DNA from: Candidatus Omnitrophota bacterium | GTDB taxonomy: Bacteria; Omnitrophota; Gorgyraeia; Gygaellales; Profunditerraquicolaceae | Assembly: GCA_020063525.1 (NCBI GenBank) | Contig: JAGUUJ010000081.1 | Location: 1 to 5,292, forward strand | Reading direction: 5' to 3' | DNA length: 5,292 bases | In this document: positions 5,152 through 5,292 of the stretch, one piece after another | Layout of the letters: each line of letters opens with the position of its first letter | Numbering within the stretch: the stretch's first letter is position 1 | Position numbers and translations under genes: made by a program | Notes under the pieces: model-generated | What the model was told of the DNA's origin: nothing | What the model saw: the letters and a program-made list of their open reading frames with translations, nothing else | Database searches by the model: none

Positions 5152-5292
5152 ATGTAGCCGGTCTTTTTATATCCTTTTTAATATCTTTCGGGTTATTAAT
5201 CATTGCCATGACTGTGCATGAATTCTCGCATGGCTGGGTGGCATATAAATTAGGGGATACAACTGCAAAATATTCCGGTAGACTAACCCTTA
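5148..5292 (+). CDS. Site-2-type M50 membrane metalloprotease, N-terminal fragment
   Basis: Only the first 48 codons are in the window; the gene runs off the right edge. A hydrophobic helix (~residues 3-22, GLFISFLISFGLLIIA) is followed by the zinc motif HEFSH at 24-28 (H24, E25, H28) and then GWVAYKLGDTTAKYSGRLTL, the conserved tract of the short bacterial M50/site-2 protease subgroup. These enzymes cut within membranes, often on partially processed substrates such as anti-sigma factors, but members of this compact subgroup mostly have no known substrate. The frame starts with TTG overlapping the stop of the SH3b gene, so the two are translationally coupled. Family call is strong; substrate is unknown. 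Confidence 0.88.
   Translation, partial: MNVAGLFISFLISFGLLIIAMTVHEFSHGWVAYKLGDTTAKYSGRLTL

Overview
The window is an AT-rich bacterial segment with every gene on the + strand and mostly short or overlapping junctions, so it reads as one co-directional gene train. The best taxonomic clue is the 93-residue product at 3899-4180. Its first ~60 residues (MSIHPSLK start, KRTERL, W-x-x-GDKVCGLPKIKTL) match the 'small basic protein' family that I know from the Planctomycetes-Verrucomicrobia-Chlamydiae (PVC) superphylum. With the AT-rich codon use, the GAF/HD-GYP protein and the palindromic intergenic repeats, I infer an uncultivated PVC-related bacterium, plausibly Candidatus Omnitrophota. The phylum is inference; the PVC link is firmer.

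Left part (1-2189). An unrecognised reading frame enters from the left edge and ends at 481. It may be a degenerate nuclease-like domain. A one-base stop/start overlap couples it to a YfcE/MJ0936-type metallophosphoesterase (481-969). A 65-base gap holds a GC-rich nested palindrome. It is followed by a dGTPase-type HD phosphohydrolase (1035-2189).

Middle (2149-3222). A GAF plus HD-GYP protein starts 41 bases inside the dGTPase gene and keeps the full set of HD-GYP metal-site residues, so it is probably an active cyclic-di-GMP phosphodiesterase.

Right part (3223-5292). This is an envelope-flavoured group: a single-pass SPOR-domain protein, the small basic protein with the only perfect Shine-Dalgarno sequence in the window, a secreted protein with two SH3b domains and an OB-like tail, and the start of an M50 site-2-type membrane protease using a TTG start. 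The gaps at 3223-3342 and 4181-4278 carry two copies of the same structured repeat, 35 of 41 positions identical in the core, each ending directly at the next start codon.

Taken together, the genes pair nucleotide hydrolysis and second-messenger turnover (phosphoesterase, dGTPase, HD-GYP) with cell-wall-associated functions (SPOR, SH3b, membrane protease). Any functional link between them is only suggested by adjacency. I found no tRNA, rRNA, CRISPR array or transposase gene. The most unusual material is the structured intergenic repeat pair, their placement at start codons that lack a ribosome-binding site, and two hairpins inside the C-terminal extension of the small basic protein gene.
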